Origin: Bradyrhizobium elkanii WSM2783
GTDB taxonomy: Bacteria; Pseudomonadota; Alphaproteobacteria; Rhizobiales; Xanthobacteraceae
Direction of reading: 5' to 3'
DNA length: 64,000 nt
Assembly: GCF_000472865.1 (NCBI RefSeq)
Contig: NZ_AXAP01000003.1
Location: forward strand, 91,227 to 155,226
A program made the translations under genes and the position numbers. Shown here piece after piece: positions 16,495 through 25,315 of the stretch. Position 1 is the stretch's first letter. Every line of letters starts with the position of its first letter. The notes under the pieces were generated by a model. That model ran no database searches, was not told the origin of the DNA, and was given only the letters and a program-made list of their open reading frames with translations.

Positions 16495-16930
16495 GTGTTG
16501 CACGCTCGGCGGCCCCGATGAGCCGAAAGTCACCGATTTGCGAAAGCGCGGTATCAGGCAACCGTGCATGACGTTGCCGATTTGGCATGAATGAGGTCGT
16601 CGAGTCCTTCGGTGCTCCGTAAGATCGAGCTTGCCCCTCCCGTAACCGCAACCATGGATTTTCTAGCACCAAATATCCTCCAATCCTGGCGGGTTCGTCG
16701 GTGGTCTGCAGGACCCAGTGACCCCAGCGGATGGTCATCATCGTTAGAGGTCGAGGGCGACCGCTGGACGATAATGGCGGCTTGGTTGGTGGTGATGTTG
16801 TAGATTGCACATGGATCGGACGCCGTCAGATCGATGGGTGCCGCTTCGGCATCACTGTTTCGACCACTCCGTTCGGCGAATGCAACCGTAATCCATACGC
16901 TTGCGATGACATCCAACGTAAAAACGTGAT
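16495..16930 (-). pseudogene. Possible decayed gene
   Basis: On the minus strand two frames each give a protein-like run: IDLTASDPCAIYNITTNQAA and IIVQRSPS in one, then RWGHWVLQTTDEPARIGGYL and VLENPWLRL in the other, with the change near 16,745-16,760. This pattern fits one gene broken by a frameshift. The family is not recognised and the limits are approximate. No other gene is seen in 16,332-16,965. Confidence 0.3.
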
Positions 16931-16965
16931 CGGCAACGTTCTTGCTCGGCGACCAAAGGCGCTGA

Positions 16966-19638
16966 CTATTGAGATAGTCGTCGGAGAAACCGCATTCGAT
17001 AGTCGCGCTGCAATTCGTCACGGACCTCGACGATCCTATCAAGAACGGCCGCAAGTTTATGGACTACGTGCCGCTGACGCTCACTAATACATGTTGAGAG
17101 GAGCGTTAGGAGCTGGTCGGGAAATTGAGTTGCGACCTGGAATGTCTCGGGATCAGCTGGGTCGATATTGAAAGCTGTCCGAACATCCCAAACCTCGAAC
17201 GGCTGAAGAAGGCGTAGAACAATATTTACCGCTTCGGAAAAGTGCTCTGTCCCAACACTCGCTGGTATGCGAGCAAAGCTGGTAGCGGATCTTACAGACT
17301 GCAGGGCGGGCTCTAAGGGCCATACATCCTCAAAAAACGACAGACCGTGTCTCAACCAGACTTGGCTTGCCCACAAATCGCTATCGTCCCCTTTGTTCTT
17401 TGCTTGAAAAATCCTTGCAAATTGTCCTGCCGCTGCGCCTCGAACGTCGTCATTCGCTAGCGACAGAGCTGTGCGCATGCCCGCCGTGTCGACCCGAAAG
17501 CGATTCTCTCTCTCCCTGGACCAAATCCAAATCATAACATTCATCTCCGCCAGCCGCCGTTTGGCGTCGGGCGATAGTCTACCTGAGGAGAGTCGCTCAA
17601 AGGCGGTCGATTGCAGTTCTCGCCAAAGTTCCGGCGAAGGAGCACGGCTGTACTTTGCAAAGGCCTCCCAAATTCTGTCGCTCTCAGCCCCCTCGGTTGT
17701 CATCGGACCGATCACAACGTCGTCAAGCCAGTTCCGGTCAGCGATTGCAAAATAATTCATCTGAATGGCCATGCGATTTGCGAGCAACTCGCCCGCGCGG
17801 CCATTGAGCTCCATCAGTTGCCCAATCATGTCGGTTGGTAGCGAGGGTGGCTCCGCCCCTCGCTTGACAGTTGGGCAGCGCCGCAAGAATAGTGTCAACA
17901 AGTGGCCAAGCGGCTCATTTAGCGCGGCCGACGTAAGATCAAGTGAGCTATCACCATCGCCAGGAGCCAAGCTATTGGAGTTAGCCTCCGCAGCCGCGAA
18001 GGGTAGCAACTTACTCCACAACGGATCGGAGCCCTCGAACCTTGGACTTATTTCATCGCAAGCATCAATCCAATAACTCAGCCGTCCTGCAATGCGTTTG
18101 AACAGAGAAGCTGAGAGCTGGAGAGCCAAGGCAGCAACTTGCTCGATAAGCTTTCGATGAATGTCGGGACTATCGCCCTTTATATGGCTGTGGGACAGCA
18201 AGAGATTCCAGCCCATTTCCGCCATATCTTCTTCAAGCGAAGGTGCGGATAGCGCTTCCAACAGACGAAACTTTCCCTGCAGGGTTTCGGCGAAAGCTTC
18301 AGCGTCGCTGGGAAATGTAAACCGATCCGCTGAGCTTGCGAGATGTTCTAGCAATCCACTTGTCAGAACGTCATTAAACTTTTCCGGACTTCCCACTGGC
18401 ACGGAAAACGTACCCGATGACGCGAGGCCGACCTCGAACGTGGGCACCAGAGAGGGGAATTCTGGCTCAGCAAGCCGGCGCTTTTCAACCAATTCTCGGA
18501 AGAGAGTTGGCACATCAACCCCTGCGTCGACTATGCGAGCCAGCTCGCGATCTCTAATGTAGAGATTAACTCGACTTTCTTCTTCCGCATTTTCGAAATC
18601 GTCCCTGCCTGTTGGCGGGCCCGCGATCATTCTAATTCCAAGGGCTTCGCGCTCTACTGGGGGGATATCTCGCCAACGCCTACCGCGCAGTGTCGCAATT
18701 TCCGGAAAACGGATGACGCGCCAGAAAGCATCGTCGCCCAGCTCCGAAAGGAACATTCCCACCCTGTTTCCGGTTGCAATTTCGGTGCGCCACATTGCCG
18801 TTGCCTGCAAGCGAACAAAGAGCCCGCTTGGTTGCCCTGCCCAAGACTCGAAGACCTTCTTCGCTGCATGCACGTCTCTATCAATTAAGGTCTCAAACGC
18901 AGCGGACATAAGCCTGACTATCGGAACGAAGTCATTGTTTGAGTCGTCAGTATCAAAATCCCGCTCGTCCTCATCCATCGCATTCCTGCTCTCCGGCTTT
19001 AAAGAAAATACGCGGAGAACAGAGTCGTTGGGAGAGTCCCGGTCCGCACTAAGCCAGCCCACTTCACGCGCCAAGCTCAAGGCATCGAAAAGCGCTTCGG
19101 TCGCTCGCGACAAAAGTCTCACCAGCAGGTCGACCGACCATGGCGCCATGTCATTCGAACTAAGTCGCGAGTCGGTGGTACGGTCTGGATACTGTAGCGA
19201 AGTCTCAAAAGCCCAGTGAACCCATTGAACGGGATCCTCGCTACGGTACTCGGCTGGGTGTTCCGAGGACGGAGGCGACTTAGCTCTGAGCCGTGGACGC
19301 AGGAGATCAAGATACAGTTCAACATCCTGGGCACGAACACCTGGGGCAACGAGCCTAGACCTTAGACTATGAATTGACGCGATGCTGTCCTGATAGACAC
19401 TTTCCCTCGCCACTATTGCAAGCAGACGCCACAATGACTTGAATTGCTCTGTCAGATCATCCTTTTCGCGCGCGTGCGAGTCTAAGAATTCAAACAGAGA
19501 AACGGTGTCCGCACCGAAGCTTCCATGAATGCTTTCTAGTGCGTTGATAGCCCATGTGACCGTATCCGGCTCAGTCAGCCGATCCTGTACCCATAATGAG
19601 AGCAAATGCTCTCGATGCGGTAAGTTCCGGTGTAGCAT
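16966..19638 (-). CDS. Large helical partner of the SIR2 protein
   Basis: An 890-residue protein (892 if the TTG at 19644 is used) that starts two bases after the SIR2 stop. It is almost entirely alpha-helical and Leu/Ala/Arg-rich. An acidic segment (MDEDERDFDTDDSNNDF, about 228-244) marks a linker. I see no Walker motif, nuclease motif or membrane segment. Its shape suggests a helical-repeat scaffold or sensor. Tight coupling to a SIR2 NADase-like gene suggests a toxin/sensor pair in which this protein detects a phage product or restrains the NADase. That role is inference. Confidence 0.7.
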   Translation of the reverse strand: MLHRNLPHREHLLSLWVQDRLTEPDTVTWAINALESIHGSFGADTVSLFEFLDSHAREKDDLTEQFKSLWRLLAIVARESVYQDSIASIHSLRSRLVAPGVRAQDVELYLDLLRPRLRAKSPPSSEHPAEYRSEDPVQWVHWAFETSLQYPDRTTDSRLSSNDMAPWSVDLLVRLLSRATEALFDALSLAREVGWLSADRDSPNDSVLRVFSLKPESRNAMDEDERDFDTDDSNNDFVPIVRLMSAAFETLIDRDVHAAKKVFESWAGQPSGLFVRLQATAMWRTEIATGNRVGMFLSELGDDAFWRVIRFPEIATLRGRRWRDIPPVEREALGIRMIAGPPTGRDDFENAEEESRVNLYIRDRELARIVDAGVDVPTLFRELVEKRRLAEPEFPSLVPTFEVGLASSGTFSVPVGSPEKFNDVLTSGLLEHLASSADRFTFPSDAEAFAETLQGKFRLLEALSAPSLEEDMAEMGWNLLLSHSHIKGDSPDIHRKLIEQVAALALQLSASLFKRIAGRLSYWIDACDEISPRFEGSDPLWSKLLPFAAAEANSNSLAPGDGDSSLDLTSAALNEPLGHLLTLFLRRCPTVKRGAEPPSLPTDMIGQLMELNGRAGELLANRMAIQMNYFAIADRNWLDDVVIGPMTTEGAESDRIWEAFAKYSRAPSPELWRELQSTAFERLSSGRLSPDAKRRLAEMNVMIWIWSRERENRFRVDTAGMRTALSLANDDVRGAAAGQFARIFQAKNKGDDSDLWASQVWLRHGLSFFEDVWPLEPALQSVRSATSFARIPASVGTEHFSEAVNIVLRLLQPFEVWDVRTAFNIDPADPETFQVATQFPDQLLTLLSTCISERQRHVVHKLAAVLDRIVEVRDELQRDYRMRFLRRLSQ

Positions 19639-19640
19639 GC

Positions 19641-20865
19641 TCAAGCCGCACTCAAATCCGTTTTCGTTGCTTCAATCGCCGCGTACACAGCGTTAATCCA
19701 ACTGAAGTCAACTTTTTGCTTATTTAAGTAAGCTATGGCGCGGGCCAACTCTTCGCGATCTAAAACTGACAGCAGATCTTGAACAAACGCCTGTTGAAAC
19801 GGCGTTGCGTCCTGATACTTACCCGCAGTGTGCGTTTCGAGTTGCGTTTCGATCCAGTTTGTTGGATCTCTCGCCCAATCGGCCCACATATGGATCGACT
19901 CCCATAGTGGAGCGAACGGTGCGGGACCGGCTCGGCGGTGGTAGAAGACGGCGCTTATTTCTTTTGACCGCCAAACAGCCTGCTCTATTCCTTCAATTGA
20001 GCCCGAACCAAGATCTGTTATCGCGTAAGGAGTTTTCATGTCATCGAATAAGGATGCATCTTCACCTATCGCATCCATCAAGTAGCGCATCGGAGGATCG
20101 TCGGCCGAGTAACCGATCAGCACGAGTGTGTACCGTCTTATCAGGTCATAGATGTAATTGCCGATGACGCCTGAGCGAAGGTAGACTCGGGCGAAATCGC
20201 GGCTCGAAAGAATATAGTTCGAGGCGATAGCGCCGCTATCGCTAAGCGCGCCATGTAAATGGATAACTCCTTCAAAATTGTGCGCGCCCGGCCTAGGAGC
20301 CATCCGTGCGTCAAAGGAAACTGGGGCTGTTCCGAACTCAAGCCGCCAAGCGTCCTCAAACAGCAAATCAAAGTTCGTAGTAACGATCCGACAGGTTAAG
20401 GGGTGAGATGGATCGCGCGATGGGTTTGGCGCAAGCGAGAGTCTAAGTAGGTCAAGATGGCTGCCGCTGTGGGGTTTGCCGCCCAGGGCTTTTTCGACCT
20501 TCTCACGAATATGACGAGTCTTTACTCGACCTTTGATGTCCGGATCGTAGCGTTTCTCCAGTGTTGAAAAAAAAACGGTCAAATTGCTTGTCGAGGAACA
20601 AATTTGCTTCGACACGTCGATCTGGCGATAGCCGCGCGGCATCCAGCACATTGGCGCGGCCCCTCGCGCTCGTTCGTTTTTTCGCCTCCTTCAGAGTCCC
20701 GAACAGAGACTCGTTGAGGAGCTCGTAAACGGTAAGTGCGAGCCCCTCGAAGAGTGGAAGTTGCGGAGCGGAGACGCCCGCCCCAGCTAGAAAAAGAACG
20801 CTCCCGTCTCTCCATTTTTGAATTAGTGGATTGGGGATGTCGGGGCCGTCAGGTACGAAACGCAT
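19641..20865 (-). CDS. SIR2-domain protein, frameshifted by a T9 run
   Basis: A SIR2_2-type NAD-binding protein in two overlapping frames. The N-terminal frame (20865 down to 20503) has the GAGVS loop (28-32). The C-terminal frame (20651 down to 19641) has TTNFD (162-166) and HLHG with the catalytic His204, then SSRDFARVY and VLIGYSADDP. Joined at the T-run they give about 407 residues with all catalytic residues. The frame changes inside nine T of the coding strand; eight T would restore it (RFF-STLEKRYD). Such proteins in defence systems destroy NAD+ on infection. Its stop lies two bases before the partner gene. It may be a sequencing or real one-base slip, a pseudogene, or a slippage-expressed gene. 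Confidence 0.8.
20567..20575 (-). other. Homopolymer (T9 in the coding strand) at the SIR2 frame change
   Basis: Nine A on the plus strand sit exactly where the SIR2 reading frame switches. Runs of eight or nine A/T are prone to polymerase slippage in replication and transcription. Loss of one base joins the two halves. Confidence 0.8.
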
Positions 20866-21160
20866 TTATTGCTCTAGAACACTAGCCCTGCATTTAGCGG
20901 TGGGAGTCCCGCTGACCTCCTGCTGGTCGGTGCATCGCAAATAGCAATTGCACCACCCAGCCCCCCAATACGTGAGTCGCAGGATGGCACAAGCTTACAC
21001 TCAGGGGATACCGGAACAGGGGAGTCATCGCGCATTGATGGGGAAAAAATCATTCGAAGGCGTACAAAATTATCGGGTGACGGGCCGCAGCGGATTGAGA
21101 CACAAACAAAGACACAAAAGCCCCACCCAATTGATTTCTTTAGAGTTTTAGCGCCAATCC
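20866..21160. other. Upstream region of the SIR2 module, right part of the island
   Basis: No gene is supported. The minus strand must carry the promoter of the SIR2 module near 20,870-20,950. The strip is A-rich at 21,030-21,130 (GGGGAAAAAATC, GACACAAACAAAGACACAAA). Confidence 0.4.
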
Positions 21161-21500
21161 GTTCCCTGCGCAGTGGTTTTAACGGTTTCCTTCGCGCTCT
21201 CCCCGGTGACCGGGCTTTCTTGCCACCGTCATCTCTCGCGCAAACGTGTTCACGCGAAAAACTTAGCGCCAGCGTCGGGGCGCCAGGACCACACGACTTC
21301 GCCGTCCGCGTTACCTGCGCTCGTCAGTCGCACGCATCGCGTCCACCGCATCTCACCGCAACGTTCGTGACGATCGCGACCCGCCCCTCATTCGCGCTGA
21401 GACGCGCGGAGTTAAATCACTGATTTGCCCGACGGGTTAAGCGATTTATTTTTGTGCGAAGGTCTGGACGCGGCAAATCACGTTGAAATCGTTAGGAAAA
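21161..21500. repeat. Dispersed Bradyrhizobium-type non-coding sequence
   Basis: The stretch with CTTTCTTGCCACCGTC, CACACGACTTCGCCGTCCGC and ATTTGCCCGACGGGTTAAG resembles a non-coding sequence that I remember in many copies in Bradyrhizobium genomes. No open frame looks real. It separates the island from the LysE gene and could be the original chromosomal junction. Recognition is from memory only. Confidence 0.4.
21162..21173. repeat. Possible right attachment core (attR candidate)
   Basis: Second copy of TTCCCTGCGCAG, also present at 63-74. If it is the att core, the integrated element is about 21.1 kb and ends between the SIR2 module and the LysE gene. The match stops after 12 bases (GG versus TGG follows), and the motif may be part of a common dispersed sequence. 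Confidence 0.25.
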
Positions 21501-21604
21501 ATCGCGGATAGCCGCATCGGTATCTGACGACCAGTCAACACTCGATCGACCAATTCGTGATCGAGATCAAGGCGGCATCGCTCGAAGTCCCGATAAATGG
21601 GCCA

Positions 21605-22189
21605 ATGGACAAGGTTACTTTCGTCGCGGCCACGCTGTCGCTGCTGGCAACGCCAGGCCCAACCAATACGTTGCTTGCTACATCGGGAGCCGGCGTCGGA
21701 CCATATCGCTCGGCCCATCTGCTGGCGGCGGAGCTGAGCGGTTACCTGCTCGCCATCGTTTTGCTGCGATCCATCCTGGGCCCGGTCATCGCGACGGTAC
21801 CCGAGTTCGGGATCGGCCTTCGGATCGCCGTCGTGATCTATCTCATCTATCTGGCTGCGATGCTCTGGCGTCATGGAGCCCGTCAGGTGGGCGACGCCGC
21901 GCCGGTGACCTTTGGCCGGGTCTTCGTCACCACCTTGCTGAATCCCAAGGCGATCATCTTTGCCTTCACGATCCTGCCATCGGCGATCGGTCCGGTCGAG
22001 CTGCTGCCCTGGCTTGCAGCGTTGGCGACCCAGATTGTCACGGTTGGCGCCGGCTGGATTCTGCTCGGCACTTCGCTACGCCATGGGTTTGGCGGCAGGG
22101 TAGGCCCTGCGATCGGCTACAGGCTCAGCGCGATCGCGCTCGTTGTGCTGGCGGGAATGATCGGCGTGCATTCCCTCGGGATCGCCTGA
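21605..22189 (+). CDS. LysE family amino-acid exporter
   Basis: A 194-residue inner-membrane protein with about six hydrophobic segments. The LysE/RhtB signature is clear: TPGPTNTLLA near the N terminus and LLNPKAIIFAFTILP in the middle. Members export amino acids or related small molecules by proton exchange; the substrate cannot be told. The frame opens at a GTG at 21557, but the first hydrophobic segment starts right after the ATG at 21605, which is chosen. It is the first gene outside the island and ends directly against the convergent azoreductase gene. Confidence 0.85.
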   Translation: MDKVTFVAATLSLLATPGPTNTLLATSGAGVGPYRSAHLLAAELSGYLLAIVLLRSILGPVIATVPEFGIGLRIAVVIYLIYLAAMLWRHGARQVGDAAPVTFGRVFVTTLLNPKAIIFAFTILPSAIGPVELLPWLAALATQIVTVGAGWILLGTSLRHGFGGRVGPAIGYRLSAIALVVLAGMIGVHSLGIA

Positions 22190-22816
22190 TCAGAAATTCA
22201 CCGCCATCTCGGTGAGGCGGCGATGGGCATGCTCGCGCGCGATTCGGATTGGTTCGGCCGGGCCGGAGGTGGGTCCGATCGGCACGAAACGCACGCTGCT
22301 GATGCCGATGAAGCGGAGCGCCTCGCGCAAATAGGGCGTGGCCATATCGATGCGTCCGCGATTCATGCCGGTGATGAAGTCGCTGCCGCTGGCGAGGATC
22401 ACGAGCGTCGGCCGGTCTTTGAGCAGCGGCAGATAACCTTGCGACGGATCGAAACGGAACGTCAGCCCGGGCTGGATGATGACGTCGAGCCAATGCTTGA
22501 GCTTGTAAGGAATGCCAAAGTTCCACATCGGTGTCGAGATCAGCACGCGGTCGGCGAGAGCGAGACGCAAGGCGATGCGCTCGGCGGCGGCGAAGCCGTC
22601 ACGCTCGGCATCAGTGAAAGCCTGGCCTTTCAGGCGGGCGTATTTGGCATCGAGGATCGCGCCGGAGAATTCGGGCAGATGATCTCGCCAGAGGTCCATC
22701 AGGTCGATGTCCCAGTCCGGCCGCACTTTCCGAAAATAGTCGAGGAAGGCGCGCGCGCCGGCAGCCGATTCCGAATCGGCGCGCGGCGAGCAGGCGAGAT
22801 GAAGGAGCTTTGGCAC
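22190..22816 (-). CDS. azoR: FMN-dependent NADH-azoreductase / quinone reductase
   Basis: A 208-residue flavodoxin-2-fold enzyme. ACSPRADSESAAGARAF is the FMN phosphate loop, and STPMWNFGIPYKLKHWLD is the family signature that contacts the isoalloxazine ring, followed by FRFDPSQGY. Such enzymes use NAD(P)H to reduce quinones and azo bonds by two electrons and act in the cytosol. It is the last gene of the 20-kb minus-strand run, 13 bases after the SMP-30 fusion, so it may reduce a quinone intermediate of that pathway. Length fits the family. Confidence 0.85.
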   Translation of the reverse strand: MPKLLHLACSPRADSESAAGARAFLDYFRKVRPDWDIDLMDLWRDHLPEFSGAILDAKYARLKGQAFTDAERDGFAAAERIALRLALADRVLISTPMWNFGIPYKLKHWLDVIIQPGLTFRFDPSQGYLPLLKDRPTLVILASGSDFITGMNRGRIDMATPYLREALRFIGISSVRFVPIGPTSGPAEPIRIAREHAHRRLTEMAVNF

Positions 22817-22829
22817 GTACTTGCGCCTC

Positions 22830-24401
22830 TCACTCCAGGGCCTTGATAACGGTGTCGGCGTTGGTCACGACGGAAACGTTCTGCAGCGCGAAGTTGATCG
22901 AGGCATTGTGCCAATCCGCATTCATGGTCGAGCAGCAATCCTCCGGCACGATGATGAAATAGCCCTTGTCGGCGCCGGTGCGGGCGGTGTGCTCGACCGA
23001 CATGTTGGTCCAGGCGCCGGTATTGATGATCATGTCGCGGCCGGTGGCTTTGAGGATGGTTTCCAGCCGCGTGCCCTCCCAGGCGCTCATGCGCATCTTC
23101 TCGACGACGAAATCGCCCGCGCGTGGCTCGAGTCCGGACACCGGCGCCGCGCCCCAACTGCCGCGCACCATCGCCTTGCTGTCGACCAGGCCTTCGAACA
23201 GCGGCGCATTCAGCGTGACGCCCGGCCCGCCCGGCTCGACGATGAACCAGACGTGGATGATGACGACGCCGCGCGAGCGCGCGACTTCCGCAAGGCGACG
23301 AACATTGTCGACGACGCGCTGTTGCCGCGCGTGCGCCGGCGCGCCTGATTCCGCGAACGCGCCGCCGTCCATGATGACATCGTTCTGCAGATCCTGGATG
23401 ATCATCGCGCAGCGCTGCGGATCAAGCCGCATCTCGCCATCGGTCAGGTGAGGGGCGGGCGCCGAAGAAGCCGCAGCAGCGCTACCGCGCCGGCCGCTCA
23501 TATAGGGCTCGTGGCGCGGGCCGACCTTGGTCGGGATCGCGTAGACCGAATGGGTCGCGGTCAGATAAAGCGTGCGGAAGTCTGCGCCGCCCCAGGCGAG
23601 ATTGGCGACAAGCTCGGGCAGGCGCACCTTGCCGAGCAATTCGCCGCTGCGCGAATAGACCCAGACGCCGCCGGGCGCGGTGACCCAGACATTGCCGTGC
23701 TGGTCGCACTTCATGCCGTCGGGCACGCCGGGCTCGAACTCGGAACGGATGTTGCTGGCAAAGACGCGCGGATTGGCGAGCGCGCCGTCGGCCTCGACGT
23801 CGAAGGCGCGGATCAGCGCCTGCACGGTGTCGTTGACGTAGAGCACACGCTCGTCCGGCGAGAAACAGAGTCCGTTCGGTTGCTCGAACAAATTGCGGTC
23901 GACGAGCAGGCGGGGTGCGCCGCCACCAGGCGGCACGCGATAGACGCCCTGGAAGCCGAGCTGGCGTGGCCGCTCGACGCCATAGATCGGCATGCGGCCA
24001 TACCATGGATCGGAGAAATAGATCGCGCCGCTCGAATGGACACAGACGTCGTTCGGGCTGTTGAGCTCCTGGTTCTCGAAATGCGAAGCGAGCACGTCGC
24101 GCCGTCCATCCGGCCGCTCGCGGATCAGCGAGGAGGTGGCATGCTCGCAGACGATCAGGTTCAGCTCCGCGTCATAGGTCATGCCGTTGCATTTGTTCGA
24201 GGGGCGCCTGACCTCGACCACGCCGCGCCGCGCATCCCAGCGCCGGCGCACGTCGGCCGGCATATCCGAGAACAGGAGATAATGATCGGTCGGATGCCAG
24301 ATCGGGCCCTCCGTGAACTCGAAGCCGGTGCCCACCTGGCCGACCGGCGCATAGGGATCGATCAGGTTCTCGAATTCCGGCCGCAGGGTGACGTGCGTCA
24401 T
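22830..24401 (-). CDS. SMP-30/gluconolactonase–isochorismatase fusion
   Basis: A 523-residue two-domain enzyme. Residues 10-295 are a six-bladed SMP-30 lactonase propeller with the metal ligand region FTEGPIW (Glu31), SPNDVC (Asn117), and GVPDGMKCDQHGNVWV (Asp228). A 25-residue Ala/Ser/Pro linker joins an isochorismatase-type hydrolase (325-523) with Asp337 (IQDLQND) and Lys435 (VVEKMRMSAW). At the place of the nucleophilic Cys of cysteine hydrolases stands Ser468 (TNMSVEHTAR). The first domain would open a lactone, the second cleave an amide or vinyl ether, or serve only in binding. It is 20 bases after the lactonase-like gene. Confidence 0.8.
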   Translation of the reverse strand: MTHVTLRPEFENLIDPYAPVGQVGTGFEFTEGPIWHPTDHYLLFSDMPADVRRRWDARRGVVEVRRPSNKCNGMTYDAELNLIVCEHATSSLIRERPDGRRDVLASHFENQELNSPNDVCVHSSGAIYFSDPWYGRMPIYGVERPRQLGFQGVYRVPPGGGAPRLLVDRNLFEQPNGLCFSPDERVLYVNDTVQALIRAFDVEADGALANPRVFASNIRSEFEPGVPDGMKCDQHGNVWVTAPGGVWVYSRSGELLGKVRLPELVANLAWGGADFRTLYLTATHSVYAIPTKVGPRHEPYMSGRRGSAAAASSAPAPHLTDGEMRLDPQRCAMIIQDLQNDVIMDGGAFAESGAPAHARQQRVVDNVRRLAEVARSRGVVIIHVWFIVEPGGPGVTLNAPLFEGLVDSKAMVRGSWGAAPVSGLEPRAGDFVVEKMRMSAWEGTRLETILKATGRDMIINTGAWTNMSVEHTARTGADKGYFIIVPEDCCSTMNADWHNASINFALQNVSVVTNADTVIKALE

Positions 24402-24421
24402 CGGCTAAAGTCCTCTTGAGC

Positions 24422-25270
24422 TCACGCCGGGAACCAGTGGCGCTCCGGCAGGCTCTGCACGATCGGGCCGGGGACCTGGTCGTGCAATCGGCCGACCACT
24501 GCGCCGCCTTCGATCTTGGCGGGCCGGTCATGCACCGGCAGCAGATAGCGCGAGCTGCTGAGGAGTTTCTTGATCGCGGCCTTCTCGGCACGCTTGGTCG
24601 TGCCATGGTTACCGGTGGTGCGCGGCTCCCAGTCATGGATCTCGTTGAAGGGCGTTACGATCTGGTCGTTGAAATCATAGATCACGTCGCCGCAGATCGT
24701 GGCGATGCCATCGGCGGTGTGGACGTGGATGTTCATCGAGCCCTCGGTGTGGGCATTGGCGGCGTCGCAATAGACGCCGGGCATCAGTTCGATCGGGCCG
24801 GTGATCTCGAGATCGAGGAAGCGCAGCGCGCCTTTGGTGTGCAAGCGGTCGACCAGGTGCTTGATGTCTGGCGCCGGGTATTGCGGATGCATCAGGCCGG
24901 ACACGGAATATTCCAGCTCGCGGCGGTTGAGAACGACGGTCGTGTTCATCGGAAACAGATCGTCCTTGCCGGCGTGGTCGATATGGAGATGAGTGTGGCA
25001 GACGAAGCGCACGTCGCCCATGCGTACGCCGTGACGCGCAAGCTGGTTCTCGATCATGTTCTCGTGGAATTGCAGGCCGCGCATGCCCAGCGTCTCCATG
25101 ATCTGGTTGGAGCGATAGCCGGTGTCGACCACGACAGGATAGGGGCCGCCGAGGATCAGGAAACCGAGCGTCAGCACGCGCCGGGTGCGGCCGCAGTCGC
25201 GCCCGAGCACGAGGAAGCTCGACTCCAGTTCGATATCACCATAGTCCAGGATCTTGATTTCCAGCGGCAT
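24422..25270 (-). CDS. Metallo-beta-lactamase-fold hydrolase, AHL-lactonase-like
   Basis: A 282-residue MBL-fold enzyme with the dinuclear zinc motif HTHLHIDHAG at 92-101, a further His in ANAHTEGSMN, Asp in ICGDVIYD and a C-terminal PVHDRPAK. The arrangement is that of the N-acyl-homoserine-lactonase family (AttM/AiiA), which opens lactone rings; the native substrate may be another lactone of this cluster. No signal peptide. 45 bases separate it from the amidohydrolase, the widest gap in this part of the operon. Confidence 0.8.
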   Translation of the reverse strand: MPLEIKILDYGDIELESSFLVLGRDCGRTRRVLTLGFLILGGPYPVVVDTGYRSNQIMETLGMRGLQFHENMIENQLARHGVRMGDVRFVCHTHLHIDHAGKDDLFPMNTTVVLNRRELEYSVSGLMHPQYPAPDIKHLVDRLHTKGALRFLDLEITGPIELMPGVYCDAANAHTEGSMNIHVHTADGIATICGDVIYDFNDQIVTPFNEIHDWEPRTTGNHGTTKRAEKAAIKKLLSSSRYLLPVHDRPAKIEGGAVVGRLHDQVPGPIVQSLPERHWFPA

Positions 25271-25315
25271 CCATTCCCTCCCGATTGATCTTGCTTTGTG
25301 CGACTTCGTGCGCCT

